Shown here one piece after another: positions 1-7,440 of a stretch of DNA of 13,218 nt (position 1 is its first letter; each line of letters opens with the position of its first letter). The translations under genes were made by a program, and so were the position numbers. The stretch lies in the NCBI GenBank assembly GCA_017614625.1, contig JAGABK010000017.1:1-13218 (forward strand). Reading direction: 5' to 3'. This stretch comes from Spirochaetales bacterium (GTDB taxonomy: Bacteria > Spirochaetota > Spirochaetia > Sphaerochaetales > Sphaerochaetaceae). The notes under the pieces are model-generated. The model saw only the letters and a list, made by a program, of their open reading frames with translations. It made no database searches and had not been told where the DNA came from.

Positions 1-2
1 CC

Positions 3-1082
3 AGGGGAGGGGATCCGAATGTCTTTTCCCTGTCCGGAGGAATGAAAGCATCTCTTGTCGATGACGGAAACTACGGATTCGTACTCAGAATAGAGGGCTC
101 CGGAGATGTTGCCGGTTTTGCCTCGCCGGATGAGGCTCCCTGGTACAAGGTGTCGGGCAGGATAACCGCAATCGAGATTCCCGAGGGAATCACCGGTATA
201 GGGGACAACTGCTTCCCGGCATGTGTATATCTCAAGTCTGTCGTGCTCCCCGGTTCCGTTGTCAAAGTCGGCAGAAATTCATTCAGCGGCAGTACGGCAG
301 TGTGCGCATATGGCGCGGTCGATGCTCCGGAAGGGCAGAAGATATATATGTACAGCGATGAAAAGCCCGCAGACGGGGCATTGCACTGGAGACTCAAGGA
401 CGGAAAGGTCGATCTCTGGAATCTGACCAAAGTCCTTTTTATCGGAAACAGCTTCACATACTACAACGACATGGATCAGACGGTTGCCCGCATTGCCCGG
501 GATGCGGGCTGGAATGTCGTCGTGACGAGAATCACCATAGGGTCGCACAACCTCTCGCAGTTCGCGGATCCTGCGGATGAGGGCGGCAGACAGGTTCTCG
601 AGGCTCTTGAAGGTGCTGACGACTTCGACTTCGTGGTGCTTCAGGAGCAGAGTACAAGGCCGCTGAACAATCCGAATCTGTTCGGTTCCGGCGTCTCGTC
701 CCTGGTTTCCCTTGTCAGAAAGACACAGAAGGACTGCAGGGTGCTGCTGTACCAGACCTGGGGTTTCCCGGCAGGTGTTTCGGGAAGTACAACTGTCGAA
801 CAGATGGAGCAGAATCTTTACAACGCTTATTCCAAGGTTGCAACGGAACTGGGACTGGGGCTGTCTCCGGTGGGAAGGGCATTCTCGAAGGTTCGTGCCG
901 AGCATCCGGAAATTGAGCTTTACAATCCGGACGGAAGACATCCGTCTCCGGAGGGTTCCTATCTTGCCGCCTGCGTGCATGCAGCGGTTATTTTCGGTCT
1001 CGACCCGCGGGGTCTTGCTGCCGGAACAGTTGCCCACTCGGATGTTCTTTCCGGTACGGCTTATGAAATTGTATTCAAATGA
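3..1082 (+). CDS. BspA-like LRR / SGNH (DUF4886-like) hydrolase, 5' partial
   Basis: The reading frame is open from the window edge. The ATG at 42 is probably internal: the GGAGG before it is only 1 nt away, too close to act as a ribosome site, no signal peptide follows, and the upstream codons read as continuing protein. Numbering from that ATG, residues 20-85 resemble the BspA-type start and LRR_5 repeats (DEAPWYKVSGRITAIEIPEG, then a second unit near 63-84). Residues 129-320 form an SGNH-type hydrolase: block I VLFIGNSF with Ser137, FVVLQEQS near 197-204, and a late D297-x2-H300 in a context ending PEGSYLAAC. This pattern matches the DUF4886 family of esterase/acetylhydrolase-like proteins. 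The likely role is removal of acyl groups from a glycan at or outside the cell surface, with the LRR part as a binding module. The substrate is unknown. It is first in a run of three plus-strand genes. Confidence 0.8.
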   Translation, partial: RGGDPNVFSLSGGMKASLVDDGNYGFVLRIEGSGDVAGFASPDEAPWYKVSGRITAIEIPEGITGIGDNCFPACVYLKSVVLPGSVVKVGRNSFSGSTAVCAYGAVDAPEGQKIYMYSDEKPADGALHWRLKDGKVDLWNLTKVLFIGNSFTYYNDMDQTVARIARDAGWNVVVTRITIGSHNLSQFADPADEGGRQVLEALEGADDFDFVVLQEQSTRPLNNPNLFGSGVSSLVSLVRKTQKDCRVLLYQTWGFPAGVSGSTTVEQMEQNLYNAYSKVATELGLGLSPVGRAFSKVRAEHPEIELYNPDGRHPSPEGSYLAACVHAAVIFGLDPRGLAAGTVAHSDVLSGTAYEIVFK

Positions 1083-1106
1083 GGATTTGAAATAGAGGAG
1101 GGTTCG

Positions 1107-2411
1107 ATGAGGAGAAATATCACTGCTCTGATGATTGTCATATTGGTTATCCTTCTTGCATTTGCAGGCTGCTCAAGGAAAGTTGTGGCGGAAAAGGATA
1201 TCCAGGTCGCTCTTGAGGTCGAAGGAACGCTCAAGGGCTCGGTGACGGTAAACGAGTTCAACAATGCCATTCTGGAGGAGCCTGTCTCTGCGGAAGGAAG
1301 GCCGTTCAAAGGCTGGACGCTTCAGGAGAGCTGGGACGAGTCCGATACTGACAATGTGAAATACATCCCGAACAGGGGTCTTGTCAGATACAACGATGTG
1401 AAGGACAGCGTGAAGGGAGATTCCAGAAGCGTGGTTCTGCGTGCCGTGTTCGGCGCTGCAGCAAGGAAAGACCTTGTCATAGCATGGTACAACAAGGAGA
1501 GCACATCCGGCCTGAATCAGGGCCATATGGATGCATTCCTGGAAAAGCTCCAGGCTTATCTGCGTTCCGAGGGTAATGACCCGGACAAGATGTCCATTGC
1601 AATCAGGGGCTATGAGGGAGGTGTCGCAGATACCTGTGCCGCCATTTCCAAGGACGGCGATGTTGATATCATGGTCGGATGGTCAAGTACAGGCAACCTT
1701 ACCGGAACCGGCGGATGGACAGAAGGCAAGGATTTTCTGGAGAACGTCGGCGGAGTCACAATCGGTGCCAAGGCACGCTACACTGCAAGGATTTCGGATA
1801 CGGACCTGAGCAAAAAGGTCTATGCCTGGATTCAGAACGAGTTCGGAGCCGGTGCTCCGGCTGCTACGCCTGCCGCGGAGACCCCGGCTGCAGCACCTGC
1901 CGCAGAAACACCGGCTGCTGAGGCACCTGCCGCAGAGACACCGTCTGCTACACCCGCCGCAGAGACGCCTGCGGTTGAAACACCTGCTGCCGAAGCCCCT
2001 GCTGCCGAAGCACCTGCAGCGCAGAGTGACGGAAAGCTCGTCATCGGCTGGTATGCCAAGAGCGCCACATCCGGTCTGAATGAAACCATCATCGCAAGAT
2101 TCGAAGAGGCCGTCAGGGCTCTGATCGCATCGGGCGAATACAAGGACACGGTCAGGGAAATCGTAATCAGGCCTTATGACGGAAACGTCGCAGATGTCCA
2201 GACCGCTGTTCTTGCGAACGGGGATGTGGATGTGATGGTCGGAATGAAGGCCTTCACATTGGAAGGCATTGAGATGGAGGTCCAGCAGAACATCGCGATG
2301 GGTGAGAAGACCGACAGGAGAATCCACCGCATTTCGGACGACCCTGTTGCCGTCTATGTGTTCGAATGGCTCAAGACAGAAGATGCAAGAAAACTCTTCG
2401 TGACGAATTGA
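1107..2411 (+). CDS. Lipoprotein with B-repeat-like module and duplicated binding-protein-like domain
   Basis: The start is supported by GGAGG at 1097-1101, 5 nt before the ATG. Residues 1-21 are a signal peptide ending AFAG before Cys22, a lipoprotein site with Phe at -3. Residues 32-116 resemble a Listeria-Bacteroides (InlB B-type) repeat (PFKGWTL, then VVLRAVF). Two copies of a domain of about 125 residues follow, at 122-247 and 309-434. Copy one has LVIAWYNKESTSGLN, IAIRGYEGGVAD and GDVDIMVG; copy two has LVIGWYAKSATSGLN, IVIRPYDGNVAD and GDVDVMVG. Both end in an RIS-x(n)-W motif. An Ala/Pro/Glu/Thr-rich linker (248-306) separates them. The alternating strand/helix pattern and the DVDxMVG motif recall one lobe of periplasmic solute-binding proteins, but I cannot name a family. 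A membrane-anchored ligand-binding protein is the best guess. No transporter permease is adjacent. Confidence 0.85.
   Translation: MRRNITALMIVILVILLAFAGCSRKVVAEKDIQVALEVEGTLKGSVTVNEFNNAILEEPVSAEGRPFKGWTLQESWDESDTDNVKYIPNRGLVRYNDVKDSVKGDSRSVVLRAVFGAAARKDLVIAWYNKESTSGLNQGHMDAFLEKLQAYLRSEGNDPDKMSIAIRGYEGGVADTCAAISKDGDVDIMVGWSSTGNLTGTGGWTEGKDFLENVGGVTIGAKARYTARISDTDLSKKVYAWIQNEFGAGAPAATPAAETPAAAPAAETPAAEAPAAETPSATPAAETPAVETPAAEAPAAEAPAAQSDGKLVIGWYAKSATSGLNETIIARFEEAVRALIASGEYKDTVREIVIRPYDGNVADVQTAVLANGDVDVMVGMKAFTLEGIEMEVQQNIAMGEKTDRRIHRISDDPVAVYVFEWLKTEDARKLFVTN
1848..2024 (+). repeat. Ala/Pro/Glu/Thr-rich coding repeat (interdomain linker)
   Basis: This in-frame low-complexity stretch encodes about 59 residues built from AAETPA, AAEAPA and similar units, with recurring GCCGCAGAGAC-like DNA. 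It sits exactly between the two copies of the duplicated lipoprotein domain and probably acts as an extended flexible spacer. Changes in copy number could alter spacer length without breaking the frame. The repeats are imperfect at the DNA level. Confidence 0.85.
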
Positions 2412-2430
2412 TTCCGGGAGATGAAGAGAA

Positions 2431-4737
2431 ATGTACAAAAAAAATAAACTGATGAAGGCCGCGGCAATCTGCTCCTATGTCTGTTCGGCATTGTGGATGA
2501 TTGCTGCCGGCTGTGCCTATGGTCTTTCCTGTAAGTGTTACTGGCTTTATCTGGTCCTTTCGCTTGCAAGTCTCTATAACGGATTCGTCATCACTTCCGT
2601 GCGCGAGAAGATGACTGATGTCATCCTCGCAGGAAAGGAGAAGACCAAGTATCTCGTCTGCACGGTGATCAGCGTCATCGATCTGCCGGCGTTCATCCTG
2701 AATCTGGTCGCATGGTCGGTAAAGACCGATGACGGCACGCACCTCGTGGTGGGGGAGAAGGCTCCCGTTGCAGAGGCGGCCGAGGTTCCGGTTCTCAAAT
2801 CCAGGGCCTTCAAGGTCCTGATAATCTCGCTGGCTCTCGTGTTCGCGTTCGGATTCATCGGAAAGTGTTTCGAGACAGCCGGTTTCAAAGTCAAAGTGAG
2901 TGATTTCTCGCTGACACAGGCCATGACACGTTCCTACAACAACGGAGAGATCAACGGCAAGAAGTACGTGCTGGGCAAGGATACAAGCTATTCGGTCACG
3001 ATGTATGTGCCGAAGACCGCGACGGAGGCGAATCCCGCTCCGGTAGTGTTCGTGCTTCCCGGTTTCACGAGGACGAAGGCGACCATGAGCCAGTACTGCA
3101 TCGAGCTTGCCAGAAGAGGATTCGTGGTCTTCTGCCACGATCCGGGCGGACAGGGCGGAACCACCGAGACATCCACGAGCGGAGCCAACGGCGTGGAATA
3201 TCTCGTGCAGTACGTCTACAACAACACCGATGACTTCAAGTTCTGCGACAAGAACAGATTCGGTGCCGTGGGACATTCCGCAGGCGGCGGAAACGTCTGC
3301 ACGCTTGCCTCGGACATGGCGGGAACCGGCTACGACACCAGCGTGATCAAGGCCGTCTACATCTCGGGCTACATCAAGGTCTCCTCGGCCAACAAGTACA
3401 CCAGGCTGCGCTGCAACGCCGCCCTGTCCTATGCCTACTACGACGAGGGTGCCTTCAGATACCAGAGCGACACGTCGTCGCTTGAGGTAATCGGACTGAG
3501 GTTCCTCAACGAGGTCAACGGCGGAACGAACGACTATGACCAGATCATCTACGACTACGGTTACGGCGACATGGAGGCGGGAACCTACAGAGTCATCCAC
3601 CGCGAGAACATCAACCACTGTTTCGAGATGTACGACAGGACCAGCATCGGCAACACGATAGAGTTCTTCGACGTCATGCTCGGAAACAACTCCGGTCTTG
3701 ATGCCGGAAACCAGATCTGGTTCTTCAAGGAGCTCAGCAACGGTCTGGCCCTGGCAAGCGCCTTCATGTTCGTGATCGCCCTCGTGTCCGTCCTGGTGAA
3801 GACCCCGTTCTTCGCTTCCATGAAGCGCAGCCAGGCCAAGGTCATCGCCGTTCCCAGGGCGGGCGAGAGGAGCGTGACACACAAGGTCATCTTCTGGTCC
3901 AGCATCATCCTCACGGCGATCATCGCGTGTCTTGACTACATCCCGCTTGCGAATCTTTCGATCAAGATCTTCCCGACCGGAAACTCCTCAAGCGTCTACA
4001 CGTACGTGTTCCCCGCAAGAATGATCAATGCGATCCTGATGTGGGCCGCGATCAACGGCGCGATAGGACTTGTGGTCTTCTTCGGCACCACTCTGTTCGA
4101 GGCGGCCTTCGACAAGTTCGTCAGAAAGACCACCGAGCCGTTCGACTGGGGCAAGTTCAAGGGAATCAAGATCTGCAAGGGCGAGGGGAATGTGCTCGTG
4201 AACACGCTCAAGGCTCTTCTGCTTTCGCTTGTGATGTTCTGTTCCTTCTATCTCCTGGTGTTCATAAGCTACAGTCTCTTCCACCAGGATTTCCGCTTCA
4301 TGATGATTTCCGCCGCGCCGATCAACGCGAGGATGTTCGTCACGGCGATCGAGTACATCCCGATCATCTTCATCTTCTACTTCTCCAATTCGGTCAGGGT
4401 CAACTGCAGCATCGGGCGTGAGAACTGGTCGGAGTGGAAGGTCCAGCTGGTCGGAGCCCTTGCCAACAGCATCGGCCTGGGATTCATCCTGCTGATCAAC
4501 TATGTGTGCTACTTCTCCACCGGCGCTCCGTTCTACGGATACTGGGGCAACGGAACGGAGGTGTGGCTGTACATCAACATGGTGTTCGCCCTTGTGGTGA
4601 TGATGTTCATTCTGCCGATTTTCAACCGCATCATCTACAACAGGACGGGCAATGTCTGGACGGGAGCGCTGGGCTGGTGCATGATCTTCATCATGATGAC
4701 CATCTCCGCTTCGGTTTCGTACATCCCCATGTACTGA
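2431..4737 (+). CDS. Polytopic membrane protein with alpha/beta-hydrolase domain
   Basis: 768 residues. GGGAG at 2416-2420 lies 10 nt before the ATG, and the gap to the preceding lipoprotein gene is 19 nt. Hydrophobic segments lie near residues 9-30, 36-55, 73-96 and 127-146. A soluble alpha/beta-hydrolase fold spans about 165-420. It has PAPVVFVLPGF (202-212; oxyanion-hole region), a Gly-rich stretch CHDPGGQGG, the nucleophile elbow GHSAGG with Ser283, and a candidate catalytic His396 in NINHCFEM. The acid residue is not obvious. The C-terminal 330 residues hold roughly seven more hydrophobic segments (about 436-456, 486-504, 530-555, 592-615, 635-652, 672-695, 711-733, perhaps 744-765). The family is an esterase/lipase-type hydrolase; placement in the membrane suggests action on a lipid-linked or envelope substrate (inference). 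I do not recognise a characterised homologue. Confidence 0.85.
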   Translation: MYKKNKLMKAAAICSYVCSALWMIAAGCAYGLSCKCYWLYLVLSLASLYNGFVITSVREKMTDVILAGKEKTKYLVCTVISVIDLPAFILNLVAWSVKTDDGTHLVVGEKAPVAEAAEVPVLKSRAFKVLIISLALVFAFGFIGKCFETAGFKVKVSDFSLTQAMTRSYNNGEINGKKYVLGKDTSYSVTMYVPKTATEANPAPVVFVLPGFTRTKATMSQYCIELARRGFVVFCHDPGGQGGTTETSTSGANGVEYLVQYVYNNTDDFKFCDKNRFGAVGHSAGGGNVCTLASDMAGTGYDTSVIKAVYISGYIKVSSANKYTRLRCNAALSYAYYDEGAFRYQSDTSSLEVIGLRFLNEVNGGTNDYDQIIYDYGYGDMEAGTYRVIHRENINHCFEMYDRTSIGNTIEFFDVMLGNNSGLDAGNQIWFFKELSNGLALASAFMFVIALVSVLVKTPFFASMKRSQAKVIAVPRAGERSVTHKVIFWSSIILTAIIACLDYIPLANLSIKIFPTGNSSSVYTYVFPARMINAILMWAAINGAIGLVVFFGTTLFEAAFDKFVRKTTEPFDWGKFKGIKICKGEGNVLVNTLKALLLSLVMFCSFYLLVFISYSLFHQDFRFMMISAAPINARMFVTAIEYIPIIFIFYFSNSVRVNCSIGRENWSEWKVQLVGALANSIGLGFILLINYVCYFSTGAPFYGYWGNGTEVWLYINMVFALVVMMFILPIFNRIIYNRTGNVWTGALGWCMIFIMMTISASVSYIPMY

Positions 4738-4767
4738 GTTCCGAGCCGGGGCCGACCCGGTTATGAA

Positions 4768-4800
4768 AAAGACCCGGATTGCATCTGCGTCCGGGTCTTT
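4768..4800. terminator. Bidirectional intrinsic terminator
   Basis: A perfect 11-bp stem (AAAGACCCGGA at 4768-4778, TCCGGGTCTTT at 4790-4800) encloses an 11-nt loop. A T-rich run follows on the plus strand (TTTCTTTT), and a run of five T follows on the minus strand. It lies between the converging membrane-hydrolase gene and the ABC permease gene, so it can end both transcripts. Confidence 0.9.
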
Positions 4801-4833
4801 CTTTTGCTGTTTTCTCGGGAGAGGGGGCTACCT

Positions 4834-5568
4834 TCACTGCCTCTTCATCTGGCGGAGGAACACGAACACCGCAATCACCGTCAGTACCACTGCGTAGCCC
4901 AGCACCCACCAGAGGTGCGGCAGGATAGCGCTGAAATCTCCTCTGACTACGGCTCTCTCGAGTTCCACGGCATGGATGAAGGGAAGGGCGTTCGCAAAGG
5001 TCTTGATTCCCTTGCCCAGCATGTCGATGTCGAACCAGATTCCCGAAAGCCAGGCCGAGAAGTTGGTGAGCAGCGCTCCGCAGATGCCGCCGACCTGCTT
5101 TTCCGTAAGGGCGCTTCCGCAGAGAAGTCCCAGGGCCACATAGAAGAAGGACGGGACAAGAACCATCAGGATCGCCCAGATGATGTTGATGCTGAACTGC
5201 ATGCCGAGGATCAGGGCGACGATGTAGCAGATGACACTCTGCGCAAGGCAGAGCGGAAGCACCGGGAGGAAATAGCCGAGTATGAAATCGGTTGCCTTCA
5301 GCGGGGTGGTGTAGAGCCTCGTGAGCAGGGAACTGCCTCTGTCCTTGGAAATGAGCTGGGCGGAGAACAGCGTCATGAACGACAGGCCGAATACCGTGAT
5401 TCCGGGCGTCAGGTGCGTGAGCTCGAACATATCGACCGGGATGTTGGCCTGGATCAGCGAAAGAAGAAGCAGAAGAAGCACGGGGAATCCGAGACCGAAA
5501 CCCATCGTGAGGGGATCGCGCAGGATTTCCTTCATTGTCCTGCCGGAAAAAGCGAACAATCTCTTCAT
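4834..5568 (-). CDS. ABC-2 type transporter permease
   Basis: 244 residues, the usual length for a stand-alone ABC-2 permease. About six hydrophobic segments lie near 22-40, 56-75, 97-122, 127-150, 158-180 and 218-238. The sequence after the second segment (LISKDRGSSLLTRLYTTPL, 72-90) is the typical ABC-2 loop before the third helix. It pairs with the ATPase encoded just upstream: the start codon overlaps the ATPase stop as ATGA and has a near-perfect ribosome site (AGGAGGTG, 5573-5580). The pair most likely forms a small-molecule exporter in the inner membrane under the TetR protein at the head of the operon. The substrate (drug, lipid or peptide) cannot be read from sequence. Confidence 0.92.
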   Translation of the reverse strand: MKRLFAFSGRTMKEILRDPLTMGFGLGFPVLLLLLLSLIQANIPVDMFELTHLTPGITVFGLSFMTLFSAQLISKDRGSSLLTRLYTTPLKATDFILGYFLPVLPLCLAQSVICYIVALILGMQFSINIIWAILMVLVPSFFYVALGLLCGSALTEKQVGGICGALLTNFSAWLSGIWFDIDMLGKGIKTFANALPFIHAVELERAVVRGDFSAILPHLWWVLGYAVVLTVIAVFVFLRQMKRQ

Positions 5569-6308
5569 CTTTCACCTCCTTTGCCCGTGGTCTTCACAAG
5601 CTTGATGAAGGCGTTCTCGAACTTGTCCTCGCCGGTGAGCTCCTTCAGTTCAGCCGCGGTTCCGACTGCCAGAAGACGGCCGTCCCTCATGACGCCGATT
5701 CTGTCCGAAAGCTCCTCGGCCTCCTCCATGTAGTGGGTGGTCAGGATGATGGTGACCTTTCCCTTGAGCTCTCTGATCGAGTCCCAGAGCTCGCTGCGGG
5801 CGATGACGTCCAGACCCAGCGTGGGTTCGTCCAGGAACAGTATCTGCGGCTCGCTTATCAGGGCCATGGCGATGCTCAGGCGCCTCTGCCAGCCTCCGGA
5901 AAGCTTGGAGGCCTTCTTGGATCTGATCCTGTCGAGCTTGAACTCCTCGATCATCTCTGCGGTTTTCTGTCTGGCCTTCTCCTTGTCGAAGCCGTGCACG
6001 CCGCACATGAGAAAGAGGTTCTCCTCGACCGAGAGGTTGGAGGCGACGGCGGTCTCCTGGGGCGATACCGCTATGATTTTTTTGACTTCCTCGGCATTGC
6101 GGGCTATGCTCTTGCCGTTGAGCAGTGCGTCGCCCGATGTCGGGGTCGTGATGCAGCAGAGCATCTTGATGGTCGTCGTCTTGCCGGCGCCGTTGACGCC
6201 AAGCAGGGAGAAGAGCTCTCCCTCGCGGATCTCCAGGTCGAGGTTGTCCACGGCCCGGATGTCCTTGTAGTCCTTGGTGAGACCTTTGATCTCAATTGCG
6301 TTCTTCAT
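5565..6308 (-). CDS. ABC transporter ATP-binding protein
   Basis: 247 residues with all the ATPase motifs in order: Walker A GVNGAGKTT (37-45), Q-loop Gln84 (VSPQE), signature LSGGW (136-140), Walker B ILFLDEP (156-162), D-loop GLD (165-167) and switch His192 (TTHYMEEA). The signature has Trp where Gln is most common, a variation often seen in ABC-2 export ATPases. It hydrolyses ATP to drive the adjacent permease and belongs to the CcmA/DrrA-like export group. Its ATG at 6308 lies 17 nt inside the end of the TetR gene, with AGAAGG a few bases upstream as a ribosome site, so the three genes are translationally linked. Confidence 0.95.
   Translation of the reverse strand: MKNAIEIKGLTKDYKDIRAVDNLDLEIREGELFSLLGVNGAGKTTTIKMLCCITTPTSGDALLNGKSIARNAEEVKKIIAVSPQETAVASNLSVEENLFLMCGVHGFDKEKARQKTAEMIEEFKLDRIRSKKASKLSGGWQRRLSIAMALISEPQILFLDEPTLGLDVIARSELWDSIRELKGKVTIILTTHYMEEAEELSDRIGVMRDGRLLAVGTAAELKELTGEDKFENAFIKLVKTTGKGGER
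5573..5583 (-). promoter_or_regulatory. Strong Shine-Dalgarno for the permease, inside the ATPase gene
   Basis: The minus strand reads AAAGGAGGTGA just before the permease ATG, matching the usual 16S rRNA tail for about eleven bases. It overlaps the last codons of the ATPase and supports the ATGA-overlap start at 5568. Confidence 0.85.
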
Positions 6309-6879
6309 GTGAACCTTCTTTGTTTCTGAATCTGTACAGGATTCCCTGATAGATGTCCGTCAGGGTTTCCGATACGAGATCGTCATTCAATCTGTAATAG
6401 GATGTCGCGGCCATGACCGCAATTCCATGCACCGCCGCCCACATCTCGAAATGGAAGAGGGAAGCCTGCTTTTCATCAAGTCCGGTGGCCTTCATTATCA
6501 GCGGGAGGACGGCCATGAAAGTGCTCTGTTCCACGGGGTTTGTGTCGTTGGTCCTGTCCCTCATGAAGAGGAGCTTGAACAGGTTGGGCTGTTCCATGGC
6601 GAAGCGGATGTAGGCCCTGCCGTGCGCCTTGTAGACCGGCTCGTGCTTTCCCGAGCTGATGGAGTCGGAAACACATCCGTTGTATAGCTCCAAAGCGGTT
6701 TCAAGGACGCTGTCCATTACCTCGTCCATGCTCTTGAAGTTGGAGAAAATCGGTTGGGTGGAGCAGCCTATGCGTTCGGCCAGAGCCCTTGCGTTGAGGG
6801 CCTCGTGTCCGTTTTCCCGTACGAGTTCGACCGCGGAGTCTATGATGTCCTGTCTGTGTATCGAAATTGTCCGTGCCAT
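6292..6879 (-). CDS. TetR/AcrR family transcriptional regulator
   Basis: 195 residues, normal for the family. The N-terminal helix-turn-helix spans about 26-48 (LNARALAERIGCSTQPIFSN) within a typical TetR start (DIIDSAVELVRENG). The C-terminal part, including AHGRAYIRFAMEQPNLFKLLF (about 86-106), is the helical ligand-binding and dimer domain. It heads the operon with the ABC ATPase and permease, whose ATPase start overlaps its end. A palindrome covering the -10 box and start codon makes autorepression very likely, with release by a compound exported by the ABC pair (inference). There is no Shine-Dalgarno before the ATG, and the predicted leader is only about 8-9 nt. The ATG at 6879 is needed to include the DNA-binding domain. 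Confidence 0.93.
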   Translation of the reverse strand: MARTISIHRQDIIDSAVELVRENGHEALNARALAERIGCSTQPIFSNFKSMDEVMDSVLETALELYNGCVSDSISSGKHEPVYKAHGRAYIRFAMEQPNLFKLLFMRDRTNDTNPVEQSTFMAVLPLIMKATGLDEKQASLFHFEMWAAVHGIAVMAATSYYRLNDDLVSETLTDIYQGILYRFRNKEGSHEERN

Positions 6880-6900
6880 AAAATAACAGATGTTATATTA
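6879..6900. promoter_or_regulatory. Palindromic operator, probable TetR autoregulatory site
   Basis: The core is a perfect inverted repeat ATAACA-GA-TGTTAT at 6883-6896. It extends to 10-bp arms (6879-6888 and 6891-6900) with one mismatch. It covers the whole -10 box, the predicted transcription start and the first base of the TetR start codon, which is a classic repressor position. The assignment to the adjacent TetR protein is by location. Confidence 0.8.
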
Positions 6901-6923
6901 TGCACAAGCGGTCTGTGTGTCAA
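6895..6923 (-). promoter_or_regulatory. Sigma-70 promoter of the TetR-ABC operon
   Basis: On the minus strand, TTGACA (6918-6923) is a perfect -35 and TAATAT (6895-6900) a 5/6 -10, separated by exactly 17 bp. Transcription would start about 8-9 nt before the TetR ATG. The -35 box overlaps the TGA stop of the DUF2442-HTH gene. Confidence 0.88.
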
Positions 6924-7438
6924 TTGCCGGGCTTGCCGTATTCCGGTGCTTCTTCCGCCGCCATAAGGCCTGAATCCCAGGGATTTCCAACTTCCCTGGC
7001 TTTCGGAAAACCGTATTCCCTGAGCATGGCCTTCCTTGTGACGACCCATTGCTTGCCGTAATTGCAGACATCGGATCCGATTCTGAGTTTGCCGTATGAA
7101 ATCGCTTTCCTCAGGGTGCTCTCGTTCAGGCCCCAGAGTTCCGTGGCATCGCTGAGGGCGAGAAGTCCGTCGAAGGGAGTAGGGACAGTCCTGCCGTTTT
7201 CCCAGAGTTCGTTGCAGGAGAGGTCGAAACAGTCGTCCCAGACGATTCCGAATCCGGAGCCTTCGACATGGACTTTTCCGAAAAGGGCCTTATCCGAGAG
7301 AAGTTTGTTGAAAACCGGAAGTTTCGGAAGCAGCTGCAGCATGTCGTAGGTCTTGCAGATACCATCTTCGAACTGTGCGATCAGCGTGTGGTCATCCACG
7401 ACACCGATGCTCTTCACTTTGTGAAATACGTAATCCAT
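6920..7438 (-). CDS. DUF2442 domain protein with C-terminal helix-turn-helix
   Basis: 172 residues from the ATG at 7438, which has GGAG 5 nt upstream. A GTG at 7483 in the same frame would add 15 residues, but they overlap the preceding reading frame and look non-native. Residues 1-82 match the DUF2442 pattern (KVKSIGVVDDHTLIAQFEDG, then an LFGKVHVE-GFGIVWDD strand pair and LSCNELWENG). Residues 92-143 look like a helix-turn-helix module (ALSDATELWGLNESTLRKAI, then GKQWVVTRKAMLREYG) of a kind common in Firmicutes DNA-binding proteins. DUF2442 is usually a protein of 80-100 residues next to DUF4160, a pairing suspected to be toxin-antitoxin-like. The HTH extension suggests it binds DNA, perhaps its own promoter. 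Function is unproven. Confidence 0.75.
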   Translation of the reverse strand: MDYVFHKVKSIGVVDDHTLIAQFEDGICKTYDMLQLLPKLPVFNKLLSDKALFGKVHVEGSGFGIVWDDCFDLSCNELWENGRTVPTPFDGLLALSDATELWGLNESTLRKAISYGKLRIGSDVCNYGKQWVVTRKAMLREYGFPKAREVGNPWDSGLMAAEEAPEYGKPGN

Positions 7439-7440
7439 GT

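Noticed and set aside
1848..2024. Minus-strand Ala/Gly-rich frame over the lipoprotein spacer as a separate gene
   Set aside because: It is the antisense reading of the Ala/Pro/Glu repeat, with no ribosome site or domain.
2371..3882. A 503-codon minus-strand frame opposite the lipoprotein and membrane-hydrolase genes
   Set aside because: It has no recognisable domain, is rich in Val/His/Asp/Glu typical of antisense frames, and lies opposite two well-supported genes.
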